Part shown: positions 1 through 11,297 of the stretch, piece after piece | How positions within the stretch are numbered: position 1 is the stretch's first letter | Layout: the number at the start of each line of letters is the position of its first letter | Assembly: GCF_000764305.2 (NCBI RefSeq) | Contig: NW_025936659.1 | Coordinates: forward strand, 186,001-250,000 | DNA from: Hyalella azteca | Lineage: Eukaryota > Arthropoda > Malacostraca > Amphipoda > Hyalellidae | Direction of reading: 5' to 3' | Length of the DNA: 64,000 nt | Notes under the pieces: generated by a model | Database searches by the model: none | Seen by the model: only the letters and a program-made list of their open reading frames with translations | What the model was told of the DNA's origin: nothing | Translations under genes and position numbers: made by a program

Positions 1-1078
1 ACTTGTTGAGTGAATGGGGCATTTTTTCCTATATCTCGTAAAGAGGGATCCTTCTTTCAATTGCTTTTTCAAGAGGGTCAGCGTAATTTACATAAACTTT
101 TCAAGAATATGAGGCATATTTTCCAATATCTTGTCGAGAGAGAGCGTACTTTCCAATATTTTCCCATGAAAGATATTTTCTTTCGTTTACCATGTAAAGG
201 GGTGAAGTAATCTGTCCATTAACTCTGTGAACGATGTTGTTCATTTTATGTCCATTATAGGAGCACTTTTGCTTGAACTAATCGGGACGCTTTCCTAACA
301 ACCTAACCTCACCATTGGTCGCTCTTGCATCTTCTGGGATCCTCATTCGATTGCCTCCTCTGGGCTGATATTCCCAGAATTAAAACGAGCTGCAGCGTAA
401 GACTCTTCGTACAACTATTCTTGCTTTTTTGACGATTATATATAGTTCTGTGTAAGGAATTCGGTACTAATAAAATAAATTACTTCCCGCTTATACTTAC
501 TTATTTATTTTTTGCATCAATTTGTGTATGAAATGTCATACCTCCATAAGAATTTAATTTCTTAGTTATATTATCCCATGGAACACCACAAGTTCAAGAA
601 TATTGAAAGTAGAGCAGATAATTCTTGATGATGGCAATCTAGAATTGGTTTCCTGTATTAGGTTGGCGAAGATTCTATTGTTTTATTTTCAGAGATTTCT
701 CATATTAGAAAAAATAATCAACACGTAAACTCTTTAATACTTTCGTGTTCTCAAGCTCCGCAAACCTTCGCTCCGTCGTCGCTAAAGCTTGCTCTCCCTG
801 ACGCCTGGAATTCTCTGCAAAGTTTACGAACATGCGTAACCCATTCCAGTCGTGCGCACACCGTAATTTGATCCTAACTACGGAGCTGTGTTTGCACAGG
901 GAGAGCTCTGCGTTCTTTCATCCACTTTGGGGGGCGGAAGACGCTCTTCACAGACTTTCGGTAATCTGATCAGCGCCGCGTGTCCTCGAGAGCCTACGCG
1001 AGCTCTTCAATGATTCCCCAGGGCACGATTTAGCCGTTGCGTGCTCGCCCGTAGCTGACCGTGGGCACCGTGGGCACT
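1..1078. other. non-coding stretch, no gene seen
   Basis: AT-rich up to about 740, then clearly richer in G, C and CpG from about 740 to 1140. The first 200 bases carry loosely repeated phrases (tttccaatat occurs twice about 30 bp apart) but no clean tandem array. Short open frames here have no recognisable domain. The GC-rich end runs into the candidate exon that follows and could be promoter or 5' UTR sequence, but no TATA box or initiator can be assigned. Confidence 0.5.
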
Positions 1079-1137
1079 ATGGCTGCACGCCGCCCGTGTC
1101 CCGGCGCTCCTCTCTCAATGGAAGCCTCAGGCGATCC
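1079..1137 (+). other. candidate first coding exon (weak)
   Basis: An ATG at 1079 sits in a good eukaryotic start context (A at -3, G at +4) at the end of a GC- and CpG-rich block. It reads MAARRPCPGAPLSMEASGDP up to a near-ideal splice donor, GTGAGTGAG, at 1138. Without splicing the frame stops at once. A second frame across the same bases (reading SRRSSLNGSLRRS before the donor) is also open and looks like a basic serine-rich linker. So this could instead be an internal exon entering from an AG near 1032. Seen: start context, donor, GC content. Inferred: that it is an exon. No protein family is recognised. Confidence 0.22.
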
Positions 1138-1289
1138 GTGAGTGAGAGTGAAAAGACTTTAGCATCTTACCGTGTTGGCTTGTGCGTGACGATTACTGAA
1201 CGCTTCTTCTTCTTCAAAGAAATTATGGTTCCGGTGATCCGTATTAGTTGCGGATACGTAAAGGTATGGATCCGTAAATGTGAGAGCAG

Positions 1290-1408
1290 AATTGACGAAA
1301 TTGACGAAATTCCATTAATGAATTGACAAAATTCCATTAATGAATTGACAAAATTCCATTAATGAATTGACAAAATTCCATTAATGAATTGACGAAATTC
1401 CATCAATG
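1290..1408. repeat. 22-bp tandem repeat, 5 copies
   Basis: Five head-to-tail copies of a 22-bp unit (aattgacaaaattccattaatg) start at 1299, 1321, 1343, 1365 and 1387, preceded by a partial unit from 1290. The middle three copies are identical. The outer two carry gacg instead of gaca, and the last also has one c for t. Near-identity points to recent expansion by slippage or unequal exchange. Confidence 0.95.
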
Positions 1409-2730
1409 CATAAGGTGAGCTCAGTTCAGGAAGAGTTAGCAAGTTTTTGATGTTGATTATCAGAATAGCTATTTTATTTTTTATTTTGCTTGATCGACAC
1501 AAACAAACGGTTAGCGTTAGGAGACCGAGAACTCTCTTGGAATTATGTTTCTAATTTCTTCATCAATACATGTTACCTTACTTCAGAATTTGTACGTATT
1601 AAGTAATATTTAAACTTTCTCGCATGCCGGAGTAAAGAAGACCAGATTTAGTATGTAATCCATCCTATAGAAAAAAAATACAGGCATGTCGCAAATCCAC
1701 GTTCCAAGAGTCATGCGCGCTAAAAAGGCAGTAATATTAGACCACCTTGACCACATCTTGATCTCTTGAATGAGCCTACGGAAATTTCATGCGACGAGCT
1801 CGCCATGTGAGAGGCACCGTGCTGAGCACAATAGGGGGATGTGGCAGATCAAATTAACTTAAATTGTCCTCCGAAATATTCTTCGGTATTCGCTTTCGTT
1901 CTCCCTTTGTTATATGCTCACTGTGAAGTTTATTGTGATCCGAATTTTCCACGGAAGAATTATCTCTTGTTTGCTTTCAAACGCTGATTTGCTTAATCCT
2001 CGAGATTATGGCTCTTATCGTTCCTATGCTGTTTTCTTTATTGATTAATACAATTATGCCCGATGCAATTCAAACTTAAAGCTGTAAATTTACGGAACAC
2101 CTATAAAATTTCCTTGAAACTTTTTCTAGCTCACGTTATAAATCTCGATATTCTCATTTCAAATTTTCTCTCTCGTGGCATAAGGTTTGAAATTCAATGC
2201 TCACTTCAGTTTCCATTTTACTGAACATATAACATCTCTCTTCCTATTGAATGACCCGTCTAGAACCGTAATTGATGTCATGTTTTATTAGTTGCCTATA
2301 ATACCCACTGCTTTCAATTTTTTAATATAAACAAATCCTCGAAAACATTACGGCAAACTCTTATTTTATCGGAAGCTTTTAGAATCCAAATGAAATTATT
2401 GAATTCACTCTGAGTTTCACTGGTAAAGCTAGCTCGACATATGCATTCATTAAGTACTGACATTTTAATCGTGCTATTACCCGAATACAATTACTACCAA
2501 CGGACGCCCAAGCTTAGAATTCTAATTACTAGCTGGTGGAACGTCGTGACCCACGTTACGGCCTTCTGACAGCTTAAGTTCCATGGCTTTGTAATGCTTT
2601 TGATTCTGGTCATTAATGAAGCTTATAACACGCAGGTGCCAGAGACTTAGTACCGCAGGATAACCGAACGATGGAACAGTAGAATTACCAGGCCTTTCCC
2701 ATTACTGCCAGCCAGTCGGACTTGCCTGTT
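1409..2730. other. non-coding stretch, no gene seen
   Basis: AT-rich sequence on both strands, with dense stops and no open frame above 60 codons. No RNA gene, terminal inverted repeat or further tandem repeat was seen. The last 30 bases before 2731 are unrelated to the minisatellite that follows. Confidence 0.6.
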
Positions 2731-3510
2731 ACAGCTGCAAACAAGTCAGCGTCACATACCATCTCTGCTAACAAGTCAGCGTCACATAACATAGCTGCAA
2801 ACAAGTCAGCGTCACATACCATCGCTGCAAACAAGTCAGCGTCACATACCATCGCTGCAAACAAGTCAGCGTCACATACCATCGCTGCAAACAAGTCAGC
2901 GTCACATACCATCGCTGCAAACAAGTCAGCGTCACATACCATCGCTGTAAACAAGTCAGCGTTACGTACCATCGCTGCAAACAAGTCAGCGTCACATACC
3001 TTCGCTGCAAACAAGTCAGCGTCACATACCATAGCTGCAAACAAGTCAGCGTCACATACCATAGCTGCAAACAAGTCAGCGTCACATACCATCGCTGCAA
3101 ATAAGTCAGCGTTACATACCATCGCTGTAAACGAATCAGCGTCACATACCATCGCTGCAAACAAGTCAGCGTCACATACCATAGCTGCTAACAAGTCAGC
3201 GTCACATACCATCGCTGCTAAAAAGTCAGCGTCACATACCATCGCTGCTAACAAGTCAGCGTCACATACCATCGCTGCTAACAAGTCAGCGTCACATACC
3301 ATCGCTGTAAACAAGTCAGCGTCACATACCTTCGCTGCAGACAAGTCAGCGTCACATACCATCGCTGCTAACAAGTCAGCGTCACATACCATCACTGCAA
3401 ACAAGTCAGCGTCACATACCTTCGCTGCAAACAAGTCAGCCTCACATAGCATAGCTGCAAACAAGTCAGCGTCACATACCATCGCTGCAAACAAGTCAGC
3501 GTTCCGTACC
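2731..3510. repeat. 30-bp minisatellite, 26 copies
   Basis: Exactly 26 units of 30 bp run without interruption. The consensus is a ctgcaaacaagtcagc core followed by gtcacataccatcg. Most units differ by 0-3 bases. Variants cluster: gctgcta units dominate 3181-3300, plain gctgcaa units dominate 2821-2940, and ttcgct or atagct openings recur, so units appear to have spread locally. The unit is about half G+C, against roughly 37% around it. Because 30 is a multiple of 3, every stop-free frame stays open through the array. The consensus is stop-free in all three plus frames and two of three minus frames, giving long repetitive frames (NKSASHTIAA on plus, FAAMVCDADL on minus). Both long frames begin with TTG, not ATG. 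The uniform repeat and multi-frame openness argue for satellite DNA, not a gene. There are no spacers, so it is not a CRISPR array. Confidence 0.97.
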
Positions 3511-6500
3511 TGAAAGCGAGAGCGTTAGATCTCCTGGGGCAATCGTGAGGTGGTCGTTACAGCTGTGAACAGCAGCGTCTGAGTGATGAATCTCTGGTAC
3601 TTGCGAGTACACGTCGCTTGAAAATCATCATTTAAGGCATGTCGCCGAGATCAATGATATCGTTTTCGTTAACATTCTCGTTGGCAACCTTGCATTCGTT
3701 GGCAACCTTGCAAGAGTGTTAAGTATGATTTATTACTGTGGATTTGAAATTTTCGGACGACGCCAAGAATAATTACGTTTCTTTGTGAATTATACTCGCT
3801 CATCAAGTATTGGATTACTGGTTCTGAGCTCGGGAACACGAGCAGTTCAAACTCATCGTGTAATTTGTAAAGAACTTTTTGTATGAAGTCTGCGATGATT
3901 AGGATACTGTATTTGCTTTTCATCCGTTTTGATGTTGTTTTCTTTGCAATTTTCTAAATTCTTCTTTGATGTTTTTTCTGTTATCTGATTCTTCTGCATC
4001 TCCTGAGACTTAAAGTTTAATTACCTGAATACCTGGACACGCGCTTATTTTATTTAAATTCTGTTGACCCTGGCAATCGAAACCAACTTATTGGGTTTCG
4101 AACAATGAATTTTCGATCGCCGCAGTGTTTGGTGTCAGTCGTAAATCTTTATTGTTGTTTTAGTAATACCGGCTCTCGGATATATGTATATATTTTAAGG
4201 CCTGAGGTATTTTGCTTCGGAGTAGTAATTACCGAGGCCTCATGAATTTATAAATAATTGCTCACAGCGAACGATAGTTGATTTTCCATTGAGGTGTCTG
4301 ATTTCAAAGTTACGTGCCGAGCTTGAATTGCGTGTTGGAACTTGGAAATGATGAGGAATCTACTCTTGTTAAGAATTGGAAGTGACTTTTGAACTCAAGA
4401 ATATCCGTTCAACTTGAGTGCTCTGTAAGTAGTATAAACTTTGTTTATAATTAAATAAGTTTGACTAGTTTGAGTAAGATATCTTGTGAAATTTTTGGTT
4501 TGACTGTTCCTCTGCCATTGAATTTTCTCGTTGTTGAAAGTTGGCTTAATTTTTATTGAAGGTTGACTCTGATTCTCACGAACTCGGAACACTTATTTCT
4601 TTGTCTGAAGTTCACTCCTTCACTCGGGTTGTATAAAAAACCAATTAGTGTTTTGTCGCTATTCCCTTCATAAATTTATTCATTTCTAATGCCTGTTTGG
4701 CTAGCCTTCTTATTCCGTGAATTGTATTATTACTCAGTGTAACAATCAAACCTCAGGTCTTGCGTCTACCATGTTATAATGAAATAAAAGAATCTAAGCC
4801 ATGAAACAGACGGTGATCTTCCACACGCACCGTTCTGAGCCGCGACAGCAGAACTGAGTGATATAACCTGTTTTGACAGCACCGTTTGTTCCATGCGGTT
4901 GTCGATTTTCGTTGAGCTCAGATCTTATCACTCCTAACTGACCACTCTTGTCAGCTACGTTTGTGTCAGTGGCCCCTGGACGAATGTGCGAGCAATTTTT
5001 ATCTGGCTAGTCTCTTACTGACTAGCGATGATGACTCCTGAAAGTGGTCAGAAATCCTGTAGACGATTTTTTTATGGGTTAATGATCAGAAAACGCATTT
5101 TGCTGCGGTAGGGACTTTTGTAGAAACATAGATATCTTTAGATTTCTTGAACTTGTACCGTTTGTAATTACAGTTGTATGTTAATCGGCAATTTTTGTAT
5201 GTTAATCAGCAATTCAACAGGGTTCTTTGGGCAACTTTCACTTTCTATCATCATTTAGATTTCGTATTTCTATTTTTATCGTCATTATGAACCAGATTCT
5301 CCATTTATGACATACAACATTATTCGGAAGACAACCTTCCCTAGCGCATCACCAGGTTCAAACAGTCCGCTTATTTTAGCTCCTTCTATGCTCCGTCCTT
5401 GATATTTTTCTGCACGGCATCGCCGCCGCCCCAAAGTGCTCCTATTTTTTCTGCAAGTAGTGGACTAACTGCGAGGTATTCAGCAGGACAGGTTCTAGCG
5501 CCAGACGTACACAGCAGCGCCAGCTTAATTGTCTTGCCGAGAGCGCTCACCACCGCAGTAACTTCGCTAAATTAAAACATGTCAGTGTATTATTAGGCTT
5601 CAGTGTGCCTCTTAAAATCCCTTACGACTGCTTTTACGCTCCATGTCTGCTGCATGCTAGCTGTCAGTGGGTTCCTCTCGTATACACGCTTAGGCTGCTT
5701 CGTTTTAAAGCTTCTACGATTTCTGCTCTGTCTCGTACGTAATGGTGCTTGTGAATACCTGGTATCTCGAGAATATGATACTACATTCCATTCTTATGTA
5801 CTCCTGACATTTTCATGGTCGCTGCACTCCGCCTAAAGTCTGTTTTCAATTCCTTCCTTGTGTCTTCAAGTTACTAACTCATTTTAAGTTCTTTTATGGT
5901 ATTATAAATTTACACGCCACATTTGATTTTATTCGGTACCACAGATTGAAGTTTTTGTGTGTTCTGTTCTTTGTGTTTTTAAATAAGTAGATCTTTAATT
6001 TACTATGAGTTACTTTGTTCTTAGCAAACCAAATTTTCAAGCTACGGGCGCGGCGGATATTTTCATCTCTTTCAGTATTCTTCAATAACAGTTATCGCCC
6101 ACTCGCTTCTACTCACAAATTTCTACTTCTATTTCAAATTTTCGAGATTTCTACGCCTGATGGCCCTGAAATCTCGGATGTTTGGCCTGTAATGACCAAA
6201 ATAAAATTGTAATTGCATCCCCCTGAAGTAAACAAGCAAAATCAATTAACAATAACTAAATCTCCTGTACATATATAAAGCAAATTATCGAATATCAGCA
6301 AAATGAATATATCAAATTGATCAGTAACCAAACATTTGTTTCATGGGTTGTACAGGTAGCTAGCATTGCAATTCTAATACTGGTGCGCGAAGAGGTTGAG
6401 TTGTGGGGCCCAGGGCACAGCGGTGGCAGTCGCGCTTTTACTGCTCTACGTTATCCCGCGGAATCAGAAAAATGACACCACTTCCTGGACTCAATTGGCT

Positions 6501-6991
6501 GCCCTGGGACGTGTTTCGGCGACTCCGTTCTGTCCTTTGAACTTTCTTTGTAGCCTGGGGCCGTCAGACGAGCAAAGATGTCGGCAATGTTATTTTCAGG
6601 TTTCCGTTGCTCCTTTTGCTTGGATATTATGTTGGATCGTTCCAAGAAGAACGCGCAGTGATTGCAAGCAAAGTTGTTAAATTTCTGAAAATGTTTCGAA
6701 AGCCTTGTACATTTGTTTTCAATTTCCTAATTCAATATTACGAATGATGTACTTCGAGTTAGGAAGTACCAAATACTATGATACAGCTCTCTCCGTTAAA
6801 TGAAGTTTCTGGCATTCTTCTTACATCGTATGTTACGCACATCTATTTAGCCTAGAACTGAATTTATAGTTTAAGGTGTGTCAGAACAGAATTCATTTTA
6901 TTTTCTATAGTTTTGCTACCATGCTCTAGTGTAGTTTGTCATGACGATGTCAAAGGTGCTGGAATTAATCTTCCTGTTTCTGTCTGTGCAG
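3511..6991. other. non-coding stretch with small duplications
   Basis: No supported gene. Small direct duplications are visible: a 16-bp cgttggcaaccttgca at 3679-3694 and 3697-3712, and a 20-bp phrase at 5174-5193 repeated at 5195-5214. A GC-richer block at about 6390-6660 has open frames on both strands but no recognisable product. The segment from about 6945 is the likely 3' end of an intron leading to the microexon at 6992. Confidence 0.55.
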
Positions 6992-7026
6992 TCAAACGTC
7001 GCGAGCGCCAGGCCCCTGAGAGTAAG
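6992..7026 (+). other. candidate 35-nt microexon
   Basis: A strong acceptor (long pyrimidine tract cttcctgtttctgtctgtg then cag at 6989-6991) is followed after 35 bases by a consensus donor, AAG/GTGAGT (7021-7032). The enclosed sequence is GC- and CpG-rich against AT-rich surroundings. Two frames are open: one reads KRRERQAPESK with a two-base lead-in, the other SNVASARPLRV and ends with two spare bases. Short exons of this kind are typical of long, alternatively spliced neuronal or cytoskeletal genes. The host gene cannot be identified. It lies about 50 bp upstream of family A copy 1, which is clearly non-coding. This is the best-supported exon candidate in the window, but chance pairing of signals is possible. 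Confidence 0.42.
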
Positions 7027-7070
7027 GTGAGTCTTGGGAACAACCTCGAGGTGGACGCTCGAGCTTCAGT

Positions 7071-7215
7071 ACTGGGGCGATACTTTCAAAACTCGCTATG
7101 TGAAATTTATACGCTCTATTTTCTTGTCTGTGATTGGCGGATTTTGCTTGAAAGGCCGTCAATGATTGGCTGATGAACTTACGATCTCTTAACTTTTTTT
7201 GAAAGTGTAGGCCCT
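7071..7215 (+). mobile_element. family A MITE-like element, copy 1
   Basis: About 145 bp bounded by imperfect inverted repeats: ggggcgatactttcaaaa at the left and ttttgaaagtgtaggccc at the right. The interior matches copies at 36.8, 48.0 and 61.8 kb, including tgattggcggattttgc and gatgaacttacgatctctt. Unlike the other three, this copy has lost the internal palindrome cgtaagtacttacg, so it is the most diverged. No coding capacity, so non-autonomous. The GGGCC-type ends resemble PIF/Harbinger-like MITEs, but no clear target duplication is visible and the superfamily is uncertain. Confidence 0.85.
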
Positions 7216-7503
7216 AATCCTGTTCGTTCAACTGGGTAATATTGATAGGTTAGCTTTACGATACAGTATGACGTTGGTTACTGCTACAAGTATACTTTTT
7301 TATAGATTTATTGACGCATGCATTAAAATGATGTTTTTTGAGGTCTTTCTATTTGTAGATAAATTTCAATAATCACAATCCACCATTATAAAAGTACGAA
7401 AAAATAAATTTCGTAAATGTACGAAAATTTCGCGCAGGGTTGCCTGCGTGAAATTTGTTTAAAATCGTGTGTATTGGACAATTTCTTGTTGATTTCTTCT
7501 GTT

Positions 7504-7541
7504 AGCTGCCGGAACATACTTTTTAAAATTTATATTTGCAA
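7504..7541 (+). repeat. ~40-bp dispersed repeat, copy 1
   Basis: The phrase from gctgccggaacatacttttt through tttgcaat recurs at 8437-8475 with about six substitutions. The similarity fades on both sides, so this is either the remnant of an older duplication or a fragment of a repeat whose ends are not visible. Confidence 0.55.
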
Positions 7542-7588
7542 TCGTCTTTTCGAATTCGCATATTATATTCGAATTCGAAAAGACGATT
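7540..7588. repeat. perfect 19-bp inverted repeat (hairpin)
   Basis: Arms 7540-7558 and 7570-7588 are perfectly complementary over 19 bp, around an 11-base AT loop. The right arm runs directly into a T6 run, which would act as an RNA polymerase III stop on the plus strand. Chance perfect arms of this length are unlikely. A recent local inverted duplication or a small hairpin RNA are both possible; no promoter was identified. Confidence 0.9.
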
Positions 7589-9889
7589 TTTTAGAGGCGC
7601 TCTTGATTTAACTAAGAATATATATTCTCGTTCCGCTGGAGTTGTCACATTTGGAGGGCATGCATTAGTTCCATTTCAACTTATGTTCATTAAAAAACTT
7701 CCATTGGTGCTTTCGCTCTGGATTACATTAGTTTAAGCCAAAAGCTTCTCGAAAATGCACAAGAATTCTTGATTTTCTCCGGCGTCGTAGTAAGCCGAAG
7801 TTCCTTTGTTTCATAATTTACGCAATTAGGCTTGGTTTGAAATGGGCTTGTTTAATTATTTTCAGACTTTTTATGTCTTAATTCGTTGTATTCCTACTTG
7901 TGGTCTCAATTTTTGGCGAGCTTTCTTCAATCGTCTGGAACTAATTTGTTTCGATGATAGATCATATTATTCGGTGTACGTCACTTCGGCTTTCACACTT
8001 CCTCCCGCCTCTTTATATTATTTCTATTTTTTTACTAAATTTCACCTTCCCCGGTCGATCTTTTGTTACATTTAAGCCTAAACTACATGACAGAGCTTGT
8101 AACACAAGCAATTGCAATTTTGATTGTCGTGTTTTGTCATAGTTATAATGATATAATAATTTTGTCATAGGCTGTGAAATTTTAGTCATGTACCTACATA
8201 GATTAAGGGTACACAGCGGCGCAATAGGGGTCAACTATCAGCTTATTTGCTGACAACCGTTAATTGGTGGCTGCAGGCCCATGCAGTGAAGTCTTGCACC
8301 TGTGGTGCGCATTATGTACTTAAATGCAGAGCTTATATTGCTTTGCTGTACATTCTACAGGGACAGAGAACAACAGTTATTCAGAATATAAGGATAATGC
8401 ATTAAGTATTGAACATGTTTATTATTTTGTGTTTAAAGCTGCCGGAATGTACTTTTTAGAAATGTATGTTTGCAATATTGAAAGTCTCCTTACTAGGTGA
8501 ACTGTGGGTTTCAATCAATGCTGAATAATCCTTTGGAGTTAAACTAACGACTTTTTGAGGAGTAATGCTGGGTATAAATATATGTATTGATTTAATTGGG
8601 CCATAAGTATTAGTGTAGACAAAGAATTTCGTTATTGGAAATGTCCGATGCTTGTTATGCCATGTTAGATTGGATAATTATGTGACAACGTATGATAGCC
8701 GCTGGAGTGTATAGAACTTGCATATTGTAGTGAAATCTTTGTAAGTAAATCCGATTGTGCTCGAGATTTCATAAGATACTCCTTTCTAATGCCTAAACAA
8801 ACGTATTCATGGGAAAATAATAAGACTCTACTCACGTAAAGTCCAATTGAAACGAGTTAAGTTCAAATTAATCGAAAATCAAAGTAAATCAAATTAAAAA
8901 ATCAATTAAGTTCAAAAATGAAGTTCAAATAAAACGTGAATGAGTAAATCGTTCACCAGTCAAGTTGAAGCTGACGTGCAGAGCACTGCAGTGGTCTCGT
9001 CTCCTGACGAACTCACAAGGTCGTTCCAGTCTGCCTGGTATCGACCAGACGCTTCCCAGTCGCCAGCTGACTTCAGCTCTCGCTCTCTAGCTTTCCTTTA
9101 AACGTCGCAGAAATATTTCCCCTGAAGCCGCTGAAGAGTGCGGCGTGATTACTAGAGTTTCGTTTGTTCATTCATCACTTTGCCTGAACGGATGAAATGT
9201 GTCCCGCGGCAATGAAACGAACGGCTTGAGGTTTGTCTTTTAACGTACTTTTCTGTTTTTGATGCAGCAGCGTTTATTTTCTAAGATATTCTTACGTATC
9301 GTAATTTGAGCATATAATTTTCATGTTTGCTGTAGGTCCTTGAATTTCTGAGGTTAAGTTGAAAATTGATGGCATATATATATCAGCTGCACTGTTGTTG
9401 TTTCGATCTGATGGACAGGTTTTGATTATAGAAATGGTGGCTTATCTGTTCAAGATCAATTCAGTCTGTCAATTATCAACTAAATAAAATAAGAACATAT
9501 AGCTTCAGATTTTCAGATCCAATGTGATCTGTGCGCTTGTTCGTGGCGGCTCTTTAAGTTACAATGAATGAATTTAGCGATGCATACTCCTATTAGCAAT
9601 ACAAATTATTTTATTATATTTCAACTACTAATTATTTACATCATTGATCCATGCATGTAAATATTCGTAATAATAACTAGGCAAGTTGCAGTAGCAGGTG
9701 CATGGATCAGTGCCACGCAGCATGGCAGCAAAGTTAGGTTTATTTGCACAGCTGCTGTGAAGTATTAAAACACTCCCGGGGTCTGGGGGAGATCGCTCCC
9801 TGCTGGTCTGTATGACAGCGACGTGACTCATCGCTGCCGCTGCCACCGCAGATCTCCTCGACTTCAATGAGGTGCACCGGCGTGCAGGC
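7589..9889. other. non-coding stretch, no gene seen
   Basis: AT-rich, with short unconvincing frames only. It holds the second copy of the ~40-bp dispersed repeat (8437-8475). A GC-richer block lies at about 8960-9090. Around 8870-8940 the sequence is simple and A-rich (runs built on aattaa and aagttcaa). Confidence 0.55.
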
Positions 9890-10272
9890 TTCTCTTCGTA
9901 CAGCTAGGGTGAACCAGAATTAACTGATCCTTTTAATTTGTTAATAAATAAAAAACTAAGAACGTTATGAAGTTGAAACTTGTTTTATTTAAAAAAAGAA
10001 CATTTTTATGGTAATATTGTATCCTAGTTTTTAGGATACAATAACTAACTAGGATAGGTACAATATTGCATACAATATTTTAACTAATACATATTATTAA
10101 TACATAATAAATATTTTAACTAATACAATAATAAAATATTGTAATAGGATACCTACAATATTACCCTAAAAATGTTCTTCTTTTAAATAAAACAAGTTTC
10201 AACTTCATAACGTTGTTAGTTTTTTATTTATTAACAAATTAAAAGGGTCAGTTAATTCTGGTTCTCTTCGTA
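9890..10272. mobile_element. long foldback (terminal inverted repeat) element
   Basis: Arms of about 110 bp (9911-10020 and 10155-10264) are inverted copies of each other with only a few mismatches. Each begins gaaccagaattaactga at the outside and ends near gtaatattgta at the inside. The ~130-bp centre is AT-only filler plus a smaller perfect hairpin (10015-10043, 11-bp arms). The direct repeat ttctcttcgta is present at 9890-9900 and 10262-10272 and looks like a target duplication. The left side has ten extra bases (cagctagggt) between that repeat and the arm that are missing on the right, so one end may be eroded. No reading frame: a non-autonomous foldback MITE. An 8-bp core of the duplication would fit hAT-like insertion, but the family is not established. 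Confidence 0.88.
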
Positions 10273-11297
10273 TATACTCGTTTTTATATACCTGTGAATT
10301 TGACTTTTAAACCTTCATACAGGTATAGTGAAGTAAATCTTCAATATTTTCATGTATAAAGCATGAAGTAACTATGAATTTAGCCTTTAACCCTTGGATT
10401 GGATTCAGGTTGCCTTCGTTCAGGAAACTAGGCATATCTTCCGACCCTAATGCTGACCAAGTTAACTCATTCTAAAGTTTTATAGAAGCTTTCCATGCAT
10501 CCAGGATAATGCTTTGATGCCTCAGATTTGAACCGCTCTAATTTTATTAGACTGTCTAATTGTTAAGATTGTCAATTTCACTTGTTAGGCCAATCTGCCA
10601 AATTTAATGATATTTCGCAGACATGCTATGTTTACTGATGTAATTTTCTATAGTTGTGATCGCAGTTAAATATGTCAACCTCATCCACAAAACTTGTGAC
10701 CCGCTTTAAGGTCAGATCTTCTTGTATAAATGTTGCGTGCAGCGGTGCACGCGAGCTGGGAGAGGAAACCAGAACATCTCATCGCTGAAATTACCATCTA
10801 TTTTTAAACAATTTTCTGCACGGCAACTGAATTTTTGAAACCTCCGTTATCATTGTTCGTCGTCTTGATGAGCTTAGAAGTCCTGTAGTTAAGTTATTAA
10901 ATCCACGAGACTTCAGATTTATCTTCTTATGTCAAAGCTTCATATTATTTCCAAATGGAAGAGAAGATCTTTTTTTTTTGAGGTAGCTCTGAAATATCGA
11001 AACATAAATCTCAATTTTCCTCGATGGGGTTTGCTACCATGCATACATACATATACGTCGATTATACGTCTTCGAAATAGATTACAGCACACAATTCAAG
11101 TTCGAGATACTTGAGATACGTTGTATTTCAGTGTGAATAATAGCGCTTTATCCTTCGATTTGTGTTAATTATTGTTAGTGTACAACATTGATCCTATTGA
11201 CAATAATCGCTGTCACTCCACTAATGTGCATGTCAGTGGGCCATCAGCCTTGGACGCCTGCGTGCTGATTGTCACTGTAATTCCATGTCTATTCTCC
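10273..11297. other. non-coding stretch, no gene seen
   Basis: AT-rich. A 7-bp GC-rich hairpin (gcgtgca/tgcacgc) lies near 10733-10752. No RNA gene or reliable coding frame. Confidence 0.5.

Noticed and set aside
2731..3510. CRISPR-like array
   Set aside because: Units are directly adjacent with no unique spacers, and the context is eukaryotic.
2685..3513. Long repetitive open frames on both strands (about 265 codons each)
   Set aside because: They exist because a stop-free unit of 30 bp is repeated 26 times. Both begin with TTG, and five of six frames are open, so openness is not evidence of coding.
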